Below, piece after piece: positions 41,470-49,668 of a stretch of 64,000 nucleotides of DNA (position 1 is its first letter; each line of letters starts with the position of its first letter). A program made the position numbers and the translations under genes. The stretch comes from Microterricola viridarii (GTDB lineage: Bacteria > Actinomycetota > Actinomycetes > Actinomycetales > Microbacteriaceae). The DNA is taken from assembly GCF_001542775.1 (NCBI RefSeq), contig NZ_CP014145.1:1736001-1800000 (forward strand), read 5' to 3'. The notes under the pieces are model-generated. The model saw nothing but the letters and a program-made list of their open reading frames with translations, was not told the origin of the DNA and ran no database searches.

Positions 41470-42579
41470 TCAACCTGCCTTCTGAATCGTCGTGTCGATC
41501 GCCGGCACGATGGCCAATGCTTCCGGCTCCCCGGCGTGACCGCTGAGGAAGCGGGTGTAGTCGGCATCGGATGCCCCGAGCACACGGAGCACATTCTCTG
41601 AGCCGAGGCCCCGCAGCTCGCCATCCGACCAACCGCGCCGCTCCAACTCGGCAAACAACGCGGGATAGCCGGCGACATCGCACAGGCCGAACGGCATCGC
41701 ATCGGTGCCGTCGTAGTCGGCGCCGAGGCCCACGGCGTGCACGCCCGCCACATCGCGGATGTGATCGAGGTGGTCGGCGACCTCTGCAACGCCGACAGGC
41801 GGCGGTTCACCTTCCTCTCCGGCTTCGACCCACAGGCGGCGCTCCTCCGAGAGGAAGGAGGGCACGAAGGCGAGCATCACGACGCCGTCGCCGTCGCCGA
41901 TGGCCCGCAGCACGTCATCCGGAACGTTGCGCGCGTGATTGCAGCGCTCCCAGGCACCAGAATGGCTGACCAGGACGGGTCGTCTGCTCTCGTCGAGGGC
42001 ATCGCGCATGGTGGCCGGGGCGACGTGCGCCAGGTCGACGAGCATCCCGATCCGGTTCATCTCCCGCACGACCCCTCGACCGAATGCGGTCAGCCCGTTG
42101 TGCCGCGCCGTGTCGGTCGCCGAATCCGCCCAGTCGGTGGTGCGCGACCAGGTCAGAGTCATATAGCGGGCGCCGAGGCGCGCGTACTGGCGGAGCGTTG
42201 CCAGCGAGTTGTTCAGCTGCTCACCGCCCTCGACGCCGATCAGCGAGGCGATTCGGCCGTCGGCCATCGCCGCGCGCACCTCGGCCGCGGTACGCGTCAG
42301 GCGCAGCTGCTCGGGATACGCGGCGACGAGTCGCTGCACGAAGTCGATCTGTTCAAGCGTCGCGACCACCTGCTCGGCGCCCCGCAGCTCTGGATCGACC
42401 CAGACCGACCAGAACTGGCCGGCCACGCCGCCGGCTGCGAGCCGGGGCAGATCGGTGTGCAGCGCCGGGGCACCGCCGTCGAGCCCAGCGACCGAGTAGC
42501 CTCGGGTTTCGCGGCAGGCCCAGGCCAGATCGTTGTGCCCGTCGATCACCGGATAGCGCGGTGCTGCCGAGGCGCTCAT
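41470..42579 (-). CDS. Membrane-dipeptidase-like (M19) zinc dipeptidase
   Basis: A 369-residue M19 dipeptidase. Metal ligands: HxD in IDGHNDLAWA (His 15, Asp 17), glutamate in LIGVEGGEQL, histidines in DLAHVAP and VSHSGAW, and aspartate in GLGADYDGTD. Family members hydrolyse L,L- and L,D-dipeptides, and some accept a D-residue at the C-terminal side. No signal peptide, so cytosolic. ATG 42579 overlaps the racemase stop by 4 bases. It fits the breakdown of imported dipeptides. Confidence 0.93.
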   Translation of the reverse strand: MSASAAPRYPVIDGHNDLAWACRETRGYSVAGLDGGAPALHTDLPRLAAGGVAGQFWSVWVDPELRGAEQVVATLEQIDFVQRLVAAYPEQLRLTRTAAEVRAAMADGRIASLIGVEGGEQLNNSLATLRQYARLGARYMTLTWSRTTDWADSATDTARHNGLTAFGRGVVREMNRIGMLVDLAHVAPATMRDALDESRRPVLVSHSGAWERCNHARNVPDDVLRAIGDGDGVVMLAFVPSFLSEERRLWVEAGEEGEPPPVGVAEVADHLDHIRDVAGVHAVGLGADYDGTDAMPFGLCDVAGYPALFAELERRGWSDGELRGLGSENVLRVLGASDADYTRFLSGHAGEPEALAIVPAIDTTIQKAG

Positions 42580-43718
42580 CGCTCTGCTCCGGCGAGCTCG
42601 GCGACGGAGGCCGAGTCGAAGACCCGGATAGCCTCGTGCGCAATGCGATCGGTGTCGACCACGAAGCCGAGGCCGGGTGTGCTCGGTACCGTGACCCGGC
42701 CGCCGCGCGCCCGGATCGGCGGGTCGATGATGTCGTGCTCGTAGTACTTGTCTGAACCGGAGACGTCGGAGGGGAAGAGGAAGTTGGGCAGGGAGGAGAT
42801 CGCGAGGTTGATCGCGCGCCCGACACCGAATTCGTGCATGCCTCCGCACCACACGGGCACCCCGGCATTCGCGGCGATGTCGTGCGCGCGTCGCGCTTGA
42901 CTGAGGCCGCCCATCCTGGAGACCTTGATGTTGAGCACCCGCCCGGCGTCCAGACGCAGCATCGTTTCCAGGTCCGCGACGGAGACAATGGATTCGTCGA
43001 GGCAGACCGGCGTCTCGATCCGCTGCTGCAGCTCGGCATGCGCCAGGAAGTCGCGCTGCTCAAACGGCTGCTCGATCATGGTCAGGCCGAAGCCGTCCAG
43101 CGCACGGAAGACGGCGAGGGAGTCCGTGTCGTTGGGGTACGCGCCGTTGGCATCGACGTGCAGTTCGACGGTGGGGAACGCCGCGCGGACTGCGGCGACG
43201 GCCGCGACATCCCAGCCGGGGGCGATCTTGAGCTTCACCCGGCCATAGCCCGCCTGCAGCTGCGCGCTGACCTGCTCGAGCAACGCGTCGATGTTGGCCT
43301 CGATGCCGAGGGAGACGCCCGTGGCCACGTCACTGCGGGTGCCGCCGAGGGCGGCCGCGAGCGACACTCCCTGCCGCCGGGCGTGCAGGTCCCACGCCGC
43401 GCCGGAGAATCCGGCCTTGGCGAACTCGTGGCCGCGCACCTTCGCCCACCCTGCCTCGAGCGTTTCCGGGAGTTCCCAGCCCGCGCCGAGCACCCGCGGC
43501 ACCAGATAGCGGGTCGCGATGTACCAGGCCGTCTCTGTGGTCTCTGCGCAGTAGAACGGATCGCTCGGTGACGCGATCTCGCCCCAGCCGATGGCACCGT
43601 CGGCATCCGTCAGCTCGACCAGGACATGTTCGATGCCCGACTTCCTGTGCGAACTCGTCTCAAAGCTGTGCAGGAGCGGGAGTCGGAAGTCGAAGAGCCT
43701 GACGCGCTCAATTCTCAC
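42576..43718 (-). CDS. N-succinylamino acid racemase/OSBS-family enolase enzyme
   Basis: A 380-residue muconate-lactonising-enzyme-like protein close to NSAR/OSBS (N-acylamino acid racemase). It has catalytic lysines in VKLKIAPG (162, 164) and IKVSRMGG (265), metal ligands Asp 189 (HVDANGAY), Glu 216 (IEQPF) and Asp 241 (LDESI), and the NSAR block CGGMHEFGVGRAIN followed by SLPNF and SDKYYEHDI. The usual GGMLETG reads GGMHEFG here, a specificity-loop change. No menaquinone genes are nearby, so racemising N-acyl amino acids is favoured over o-succinylbenzoate synthesis. GTG 43718 overlaps the SIS gene stop. It shares its promoter with the GNAT and faces the M20 deacylase gene. Confidence 0.88.
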   Translation of the reverse strand: MRIERVRLFDFRLPLLHSFETSSHRKSGIEHVLVELTDADGAIGWGEIASPSDPFYCAETTETAWYIATRYLVPRVLGAGWELPETLEAGWAKVRGHEFAKAGFSGAAWDLHARRQGVSLAAALGGTRSDVATGVSLGIEANIDALLEQVSAQLQAGYGRVKLKIAPGWDVAAVAAVRAAFPTVELHVDANGAYPNDTDSLAVFRALDGFGLTMIEQPFEQRDFLAHAELQQRIETPVCLDESIVSVADLETMLRLDAGRVLNIKVSRMGGLSQARRAHDIAANAGVPVWCGGMHEFGVGRAINLAISSLPNFLFPSDVSGSDKYYEHDIIDPPIRARGGRVTVPSTPGLGFVVDTDRIAHEAIRVFDSASVAELAGAER

Positions 43719-44425
43719 GACGGCTCCTCTGGTTGAACGTTCTCTGGGTGATGGCCCTCTGTGTGGTAGAGCCCGAGTTCCGCCGCGTAGCGGTCGCGGC
43801 CGGCGAGCCGGCGCCTGGCGCCCTTGGCGCTGGCCGTGGTGAGCGCGCTGAGCAGGTGGCAGACGGCGGCCACGGCGGTGGGCGAGTCTGCATAGGAGGC
43901 CGAACCCGTGTGCACCCGGATCAGCGCGCTGGCGAGCCCGGCGAGCGGGGCCTGTTCGCTGTCGGTGATGACGACGAGTTGGCCGCCCGCCTCGTGGAAG
44001 AGGCGACCGAGCCGGATTGTCTCCGCCCGGTAGCGGCGCATCGAGAAGACGATGAGCACATCGCTTGAGCGCACATCGGTGAGCACGGTGAGCGGCGACA
44101 GGCCACGGCCGTCGATCACGAACACATTCGACAGCGTGGTCGAGAGGTCGGCGTTCAGCAGCTGGGCGTAGGCGGCGCCCTTTCCCTCGCCGCCGATGTA
44201 GCGCCGGCGTGCGCCCAGAATGAGCGCGGCGGCCCGTGGAATCTCACCGCTCGCGCTGAGTTCTTCCAGCGTGAGCGCGAGCGAGCGCATCTCACTCTCG
44301 ATGACCCGGGCCTGGAGGGTCTCGGCTGAGAAGTTCGCCCGCAATCGTTCACCGTAGCGATCCTGCGGGGACTCGAGCGAGCGAGCCCGCTCGCTCTCGG
44401 TGATGCTCGCCGCACGATCGATCAT
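43715..44425 (-). CDS. SIS-domain protein, RpiR-like but without helix-turn-helix
   Basis: A 236-residue sugar-isomerase-fold protein. The SIS domain runs about 60-205 (ALILGARRRYIGGEGKGAAY, SDVLIVFSMRRYRAETI, LVVITDSEQAPL). RpiR/MurR regulators have about 75 residues of helix-turn-helix in front of this domain; only about 45 residues with no such motif are present, and the upstream sequence belongs to the GNAT gene. It may be a ligand sensor working with a separate DNA-binding protein, or an isomerase. ATGA overlap with the GNAT gene. A role as the regulator of the AGATACG sites is therefore doubtful. Confidence 0.75.
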   Translation of the reverse strand: MIDRAASITESERARSLESPQDRYGERLRANFSAETLQARVIESEMRSLALTLEELSASGEIPRAAALILGARRRYIGGEGKGAAYAQLLNADLSTTLSNVFVIDGRGLSPLTVLTDVRSSDVLIVFSMRRYRAETIRLGRLFHEAGGQLVVITDSEQAPLAGLASALIRVHTGSASYADSPTAVAAVCHLLSALTTASAKGARRRLAGRDRYAAELGLYHTEGHHPENVQPEEPS

Positions 44426-45267
44426 GCGATGTCCTTCCCTCTGCGCGGAACCGCGCGATACGCCGCGGTGTCGTCGTTGATTCTGGTGCAGCCGACCAGC
44501 ACACGGCCAGAGGCGAACGTCTCGGAGAGCGTTCCGGCCAGCCGCGACTGCAGCCGCGTGGTGTCGTCGGATGGTGCCTGCACCTCTGCGGGGATCGTGA
44601 TCCAGACGTCGTCACCGTCTGGGCTGGCCGTTCCCCAGTCGCTCCGGCCGAGCACGGGCGCACACGCGGCGTCCTTCTGCGCGCACCGCGTCTCGTGCGT
44701 CTTCGTGGTTCCCAGGGGCTGCTGCGCCTCGCCGAGCTGCCACTCGACGAGGATGCGGTCGGTGCCCGCCCGTGCGTAGTAGTCGGGCAGATAGTCGATC
44801 CCGACCGCACCGAGCGATTCGAGGTTGAAGTGTGCGTTGCGCGCAAGGATCGGGTCGAATGTCCACCGCATGGTGCTGTGCCCCCACTGCTTGGCAACCT
44901 CGGCCTGCAGCAGCTTCAGAGTGCGCCCGACGCCGCGGCCCTGGAACCGGGGATCGACCGTCGCGGCCTGGGAGTAGTGAAACTCGGTGCCGTCCCGGTC
45001 TCGTCCGGCGAAGCCGTAGGCGAATCCGATGAGTTCGTCCTGGGCGGTGAAGACGCCGACCGCCGAGCCGCCGTTCTGGCTGAGCGCGCTCAAGAGGTTG
45101 GGGTTGAGGGCGAACTCCGGGGCCTCGTACTGAAAGACGGTGACGTAGAGTGCGGCCGCGGCCCGGAATTCGCCGTACCCCTGCAGCTCACGCCCGAGCA
45201 AGCGCTGCGCGGTGCTCCCGTCCGCCGAAGATTCGACGGGCCGATCAAACAGCAAGGGTGAAATCAT
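44422..45267 (-). CDS. GNAT acyltransferase (COG3375-like)
   Basis: A 281-residue GNAT protein of the 'predicted acetyltransferase' COG3375 type. The CoA loop is VDPRFQGRGVGRTLKLLQ (105-122), followed by MRWTFDPILARNAHFNLE, a hallmark block of this group, and LPDYYARAGTDRILVEW. GNAT enzymes that N-succinylate D-amino acids are known partners of NSAR racemases. Its gene order here (GNAT, SIS, racemase, facing an M20 deacylase) suggests the same. The start codon overlaps a weak operator-like sequence. First gene of the leftward island operon. Confidence 0.85.
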   Translation of the reverse strand: MISPLLFDRPVESSADGSTAQRLLGRELQGYGEFRAAAALYVTVFQYEAPEFALNPNLLSALSQNGGSAVGVFTAQDELIGFAYGFAGRDRDGTEFHYSQAATVDPRFQGRGVGRTLKLLQAEVAKQWGHSTMRWTFDPILARNAHFNLESLGAVGIDYLPDYYARAGTDRILVEWQLGEAQQPLGTTKTHETRCAQKDAACAPVLGRSDWGTASPDGDDVWITIPAEVQAPSDDTTRLQSRLAGTLSETFASGRVLVGCTRINDDTAAYRAVPRRGKDIA

Positions 45268-45280
45268 ACGTTTCCTATAT
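45264..45280. promoter_or_regulatory. Weak AGATACG-type operator over the GNAT start
   Basis: TCATACGTTTCCTATAT agrees with AGATACG-NNN-CGTATCT at 10 of 14 defined positions and overlaps the GNAT start codon, in the region shared with the M20 promoter. Confidence 0.35.
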
Positions 45281-45340
45281 CTCGCACATTCTTCGTGAAT
45301 AGGACGACACTATAAGGGGGTTGTGCGCTTAGCAAGCCTC

Positions 45341-45357
45341 AGATACGTTTCATAACC
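45341..45357. promoter_or_regulatory. AGATACG-type operator before the M20 gene
   Basis: AGATACGTTTCATAACC has a perfect left half and 4 of 7 in the right half of the island's palindrome. It abuts the M20 start codon, and no ribosome site is visible there. A -10-like TATAAG lies at 45311-45316. Confidence 0.6.
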
Positions 45358-46494
45358 ATGAACAGTGCGCACGCACCAGGCCTCGACGGGGCGGCGGAGT
45401 TCGACTTCCTGCGTGAGCTCGTTGCCATCGAGAGCCCGTCGCTCGATCGCGCGGCGAGCGAGCGGGTCGCCGCGCCGATCGCCGAACGGCTCTCCGCCGT
45501 CGGCGGGAGGGTGCGGCTCGCCCGCACCGAAGCGGGAACGAGCATCGTCGCCGACTTCGCCGGCCCAGGCCACCCGCTCCTCCTCGTCGGCCACACGGAC
45601 ACGGTGTGGCCCGTCGGCACCCTGGAATCCTCACTGCCGTGGTCACACGAGAACGGGATCATCCGCGGGCCGGGAACGTACGACATGAAGAGCGGCATCG
45701 TGGTGATCTGCGCGGCACTGCAGCGACTGGACGGCAACCCGAGCCGCGCCGTGCGTGTCGTCCTGAACTGCGACGAGGAGGTCGGCTCCCCCACCACCGG
45801 CGAGCTCATACGCGCGCAAGCCGCCGACGCCATGGCGGCGATCGGCTTCGAGTCCCCGCACCCCGACGGCGCCTTGAAGGTCGGCCGCCGAGGCAGCACC
45901 AGACTCGCTGTCCATGCGCACGGGCGCGCCGCGCACGCGGCATTGAACCCCGAACTCGGCGTCTCGGCGATCGACGAACTCATTGATCAGCTCGCCGGCA
46001 TCCGCGAGATCACCGAAGACCCGCTCCTGCCTTCCGCCGTGCTCTGCAACGTCGGGGTGATCTCCGGTGGGACCCGTGCCAATGTCGTGCCTGAGTCGGC
46101 GCGCGCGGAGATCGGCCTTCGCTTCGTCGACAGCGAGACAGAGAGCCGTGTGCTCTCGGCGATTCGCGGGATCGTGCCCCGTCGCAGGAGTGCACGCATC
46201 GAGGTGGAGACCTTGAGCAGCAGGCCGGCCTGGCGGGCTTCAGCCGCCGACGCCGCACTTCTGGCGCAGCTCTCCGCAACCGCAGCGCTGCTCGGGCAGC
46301 GACTCGATGGCCGCCCGGCCGCCGGAGCCGGCGACACCAACATTCTGGGCAGTGTCGGAGTGCCGACCGTCGACGGCTTCGGTCCACTGGGCGGAGGGGC
46401 CCACGCCATCGACGAGCACATCGTCGCCGCATCGCTGCACCAGCGCATCGATCTCCTCTCCGCGGTCTTGGCGACACCACCGGTGCAACCCTGA
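45358..46494 (+). CDS. M20-family peptidase/N-acyl-amino acid deacylase
   Basis: A 378-residue zinc hydrolase of the CPG2/ArgE/DapE family. Metal and catalytic residues: HTDTVWP (His 79, Asp 81), GTYDMKSG (Asp 109), NCDEEVGS (Glu 140, 141), GRAAHAALNPELG, and GGGAHAIDE (terminal histidine). Members include N-succinyl-L-amino acid desuccinylases, carboxypeptidase G2 and ArgE. Divergent from the racemase/GNAT operon, with a palindrome just upstream. It is the natural third step (desuccinylation) of a D- to L-amino acid pathway. No signal peptide. Specificity is inferred from context. Confidence 0.9.
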   Translation: MNSAHAPGLDGAAEFDFLRELVAIESPSLDRAASERVAAPIAERLSAVGGRVRLARTEAGTSIVADFAGPGHPLLLVGHTDTVWPVGTLESSLPWSHENGIIRGPGTYDMKSGIVVICAALQRLDGNPSRAVRVVLNCDEEVGSPTTGELIRAQAADAMAAIGFESPHPDGALKVGRRGSTRLAVHAHGRAAHAALNPELGVSAIDELIDQLAGIREITEDPLLPSAVLCNVGVISGGTRANVVPESARAEIGLRFVDSETESRVLSAIRGIVPRRRSARIEVETLSSRPAWRASAADAALLAQLSATAALLGQRLDGRPAAGAGDTNILGSVGVPTVDGFGPLGGGAHAIDEHIVAASLHQRIDLLSAVLATPPVQP

Positions 46495-46532
46495 CGACAT
46501 CTCCCCGAAACATCGCGACCGTATCTTACGCG

Positions 46533-46549
46533 GATACGTTACGCATCAT
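46533..46549. promoter_or_regulatory. AGATACG-type operator, distal site for the ABC operon
   Basis: GGATACGTTACGCATCA matches 11 of 14 defined positions. An inverted half-site CGTATCT lies just before it at 46521-46527. It is 167 bases upstream of the binding-protein start. Confidence 0.5.
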
Positions 46550-46608
46550 CACCGCGTTTCAGCGCGGGTCTCCTAGCAGATCGCGTAACGATTCCAGCGT
46601 GGTTTCAA

Positions 46609-46625
46609 AGATACGAAACAAATCT
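46609..46625. promoter_or_regulatory. AGATACG-type operator, proximal site for the ABC operon
   Basis: AGATACGAAACAAATCT matches 12 of 14 defined positions with a perfect left half. The two sites are 76 bases apart (about seven helical turns), which would suit looping or cooperative binding. Confidence 0.6.
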
Positions 46626-46715
46626 ATTGACCATTTCGGCTTATTGGGGTTGCATGGGGAAACCGACCCGAGCTCCACTTGTCTGAAGAGGTCGTCAAAG
46701 AAGGGATGCCAGTAC

Positions 46716-48557
46716 ATGCTCACACCTCTCCGCACACATCGGCTCCGCGCACTCGCAATCGGCGCCGCCGTTGCCTGCGCTGCGATCACGATCGCGCCGG
46801 CAACGGCCTTTGCCGCGACTCCGGTGCCTGAAGCGACGCAAGGCGCGGAGGCCTCGGCAACGACGTTCCGCATCGCGACGTCGGGATTCGTTGACAGCTT
46901 CAACCCGTTCATCTCGATCTACCTGCTGCCGACGAACTCGATCCGCTACATGTACGAGTCGCTCGTGCAGAACAGTGCAGAGGACGGCTCCCCGACCGAG
47001 GGTCTCGCCGCGTCGTGGGAGACCGACGAGGACGGCAGGCAGTGGACGTACACGCTGCACAAGGACATGAAGTGGTCGGACGGTGAGCCGATCACCTCCG
47101 CCGACATCAAGTACACCTACGAGCAGATGATGACCGTGCCGGAGCTCGGCACCGCCAACGGCAACCTCGTCTCCAACTTCGACTCTGTTGAGGCGCCGGA
47201 CGACCTCACCCTCGTCATCAACCTCACCGAGCCCCAGGCGTCGAACCCTGGCTCAGAGATCCCCGTCGTGCCCAAGCACATCTGGGAGAAGATCGAAGAC
47301 CCCGCAACCTACGCCAACGACAAGGATGTCGTCGGCTCCGGCTCCTTCGTGCTGAAGAGCTACAAGGCGAACGAGTCCATCGTGCTCGACGCCAACCCGA
47401 ACTTCTGGCGCGGCGCACCGAAGATCGACAAGCTCCAGTACGTCTACTACACGAACTCAGACGCGCAGGTGCAGGCGCTGAAGGCCGGCGACGTCGACTT
47501 CGTCACATCGCTGACCCCGACCCAGTTCGCGGCACTCCAGAACGTCGACGGCGTGACCACCCACTCCGGAACCGGTCGTCGCTACCACTCGCTCTCCATC
47601 AACCCCGGCTTCCAGACCCGCGACGGTGTCGCATTCGGCACGGGCTCCGAGGCGCTGAAGGATGTCGCGGTTCGCCAGGCGCTCCGCCTCGGCACGGACA
47701 CCAAGACCCTGCTCGACAACGTGCTGGAGGGTCAAGGTGTGCTCGCGACGAGCTTCATTCCCGCGTCCTTCCCGAAGTGGACGCTGGCGACGGACAACGC
47801 GGCCGTCGTCGGCTTCGACCCGGAGGCCGCTCAGGCAAAGCTCGAGGGGGCCGGCTGGACCGTCGGCGCAGACGGCATCCGCGAGAAGGCCGGCACGAAG
47901 CTGCAGCTGCGGCTGCTGATTGACGCCGAGGACACCACCGAACAATCGATCTCAGAGTATTTCGTGCCGTGGATGAAGAACATCGGTGTGGGCATTCAGG
48001 TCGAGTCGACCGACTCGGACACGCTGAGCGCCAAGGCGACGGCGGCCGACTATGACATGTACTTCAGCGGATGGTCGGTCAACCCCGACCCCGACTACCA
48101 GCTCGGCATCAACACCTGTTTCAACCTGCCGTCCGGTGCGGACGGCACCGGCGGCACCTCGCAGGATGGCTACTGCAACCCGGAGTTCGACGCGCTGTAC
48201 AACCAGCAGCGCTCCGAGCTCGACGAGGGCAAGCGCCAGGCCATCGTGCAGGACATGCTCGCGATGAACTACACGGACACCGTGCAGGTCGCAACCTGGT
48301 ACGCCAACGGCCTGGAGGCGTACCGTTCCGACCGTTTCGACGGCTTCACCCTGCAGCCGGCGAAGGGTGGCATCATCGCCAACCAAGCCGGGTACTGGGG
48401 CTTCCTCACCGTTGCCCCCGTCGAGGGTGGTGAGACCTCAACCGGTCAGAGCTCCAACATCGGTCTCTACATCGTCGGCAGTGTGGTCGTGCTCGTCGTG
48501 ATCGGCGGCATCCTGTTCGCCCGCAACCGACGCAGGAAGCAAGCAGACGTCGAGTAG
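46716..48557 (+). CDS. Peptide ABC transporter substrate-binding protein, C-terminally anchored
   Basis: A 613-residue DppA/OppA-type (SBP_bac_5) solute-binding protein. The signal peptide ends AFA-ATP (cleavage near residue 33) without a lipobox cysteine. The mature part has IATSGFVDSFNPFIS, NSIRYMYESLVQ and WSDGEPITSADIKYTYEQ of the family. The C-terminus instead carries one transmembrane helix and a basic tail (YIVGSVVVLVVIGGILF then ARNRRRKQADVE), so it is held by a C-terminal anchor rather than a lipid. AAGGG precedes ATG 46716; the frame extends upstream into the promoter. First gene of the rightward operon, and expected to capture oligopeptides. Confidence 0.9.
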   Translation: MLTPLRTHRLRALAIGAAVACAAITIAPATAFAATPVPEATQGAEASATTFRIATSGFVDSFNPFISIYLLPTNSIRYMYESLVQNSAEDGSPTEGLAASWETDEDGRQWTYTLHKDMKWSDGEPITSADIKYTYEQMMTVPELGTANGNLVSNFDSVEAPDDLTLVINLTEPQASNPGSEIPVVPKHIWEKIEDPATYANDKDVVGSGSFVLKSYKANESIVLDANPNFWRGAPKIDKLQYVYYTNSDAQVQALKAGDVDFVTSLTPTQFAALQNVDGVTTHSGTGRRYHSLSINPGFQTRDGVAFGTGSEALKDVAVRQALRLGTDTKTLLDNVLEGQGVLATSFIPASFPKWTLATDNAAVVGFDPEAAQAKLEGAGWTVGADGIREKAGTKLQLRLLIDAEDTTEQSISEYFVPWMKNIGVGIQVESTDSDTLSAKATAADYDMYFSGWSVNPDPDYQLGINTCFNLPSGADGTGGTSQDGYCNPEFDALYNQQRSELDEGKRQAIVQDMLAMNYTDTVQVATWYANGLEAYRSDRFDGFTLQPAKGGIIANQAGYWGFLTVAPVEGGETSTGQSSNIGLYIVGSVVVLVVIGGILFARNRRRKQADVE

Positions 48558-48624
48558 TCGAGCGGTGGTGCCGCGGCTCGTCTGGGCCGCGGCACCACCT
48601 TCCCCTAAGCAGTGAGGAACACAT

Positions 48625-49668
48625 ATGTCGAACGTGGTGCCGCCATCGACATCGGCCATCGCGACTGAGGCCAACGCGGAGGAACGCCCTCGCGACCTCT
48701 CCGCGATCCGCTACTACCTGACCAAACTGGGCGGAGCGGCGCTCAGCCTCGCCATGGTCATCGTGCTCGGCTTCTTCGCCTTCAAGATTCTCCCCGGCGA
48801 CCCTGTCGCCTCGATCGCGCGCCAACGCCAGATGACATCGGAACAGATGGATCTGCTTCGCGAACAGTTCGGCTTGAACAAGCCACTCTGGCAACAGTTC
48901 ATCGACTACCTCGGCAACGTCTTCACCCTCAACTTTGGCGAGAGTTACGTCTATAAGACCTCGGTCGCCAGCCTCATCAGCCAGTATTTCTGGCCGACGA
49001 TCCTCCTCACCGGAACCGCGGCCATCCTGGCGATCGCGCTCGGTCTGTGGCTCGGCCAGAAGGCAGCGTGGAGACACGGCTCTGGTTTCGACAAGATGGT
49101 GTCCTCGACCTCGCTGGTGTTCTGGTCGGTGCCGACGTTCTGGCTCGGCCTCATCCTGCTGATGGTATTCGGCGGCACACTGCAGTGGTTCCCCACCGGC
49201 GGCATGCGCTCACCGAACCCGCCGAGCGATCCGCTCGGCGCCGCGGCGGACATCGCGTCGCACATGGTGCTTCCCGTCATCACCATGGTCGCCGTGGTCT
49301 ACGCCCAGTACCTCATGGTGATGCGCAGCTCACTCATCGAAGAGATGAGCGCCGACTACCTCACCACAGCGCGCGCCAAGGGCCTCCGCGATGATCTGGT
49401 GCGACGCCGCCACGCGGTTCCCAATGCCCTGCTGCCGACCGTGACGTTGATCTTCATGCATCTCGGCGGCCTCATCGCCGGTGCGGTCACCGTTGAGACC
49501 ATCTTCTCCTGGCCGGGCCTCGGCAAGCTGACCTACGAGGCGATCAGCGGACCGGACCTTCCCTTGTTGCAAGGCACCTTCGTGGTGTTCTCGGCGATCA
49601 TCATCGTGATGAACCTCATCGCCGACCTCATTTATCGCCAGCTTGACCCGAGAGTGAGGCGCGCGTGA
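48625..49668 (+). CDS. Peptide ABC transporter permease (DppB type)
   Basis: A 347-residue BPD_transp_1 permease with six transmembrane helices. A long cytosolic N-terminus precedes FFAFKILPGDPVASIARQRQ, the DppB signature. The EAA-like loop is YLTTARAKGLRDDLVRRRH, and ETIFSWPGLGKLTYEAI is typical. GAGGAAC precedes the start. Its stop overlaps the next permease by 4 bases. Forms the channel with the gene that follows. Confidence 0.95.
   Translation: MSNVVPPSTSAIATEANAEERPRDLSAIRYYLTKLGGAALSLAMVIVLGFFAFKILPGDPVASIARQRQMTSEQMDLLREQFGLNKPLWQQFIDYLGNVFTLNFGESYVYKTSVASLISQYFWPTILLTGTAAILAIALGLWLGQKAAWRHGSGFDKMVSSTSLVFWSVPTFWLGLILLMVFGGTLQWFPTGGMRSPNPPSDPLGAAADIASHMVLPVITMVAVVYAQYLMVMRSSLIEEMSADYLTTARAKGLRDDLVRRRHAVPNALLPTVTLIFMHLGGLIAGAVTVETIFSWPGLGKLTYEAISGPDLPLLQGTFVVFSAIIIVMNLIADLIYRQLDPRVRRA

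Noticed and set aside
42576..43718. MenC o-succinylbenzoate synthase for menaquinone
   Set aside because: The fold allows it, but no men genes are nearby and the neighbours are peptidases, a GNAT and an M20 deacylase.
43715..44425. MurR-type repressor of the island
   Set aside because: Only the SIS domain is recognisable; the DNA-binding domain is absent, so I call it a SIS protein and leave the regulator open.
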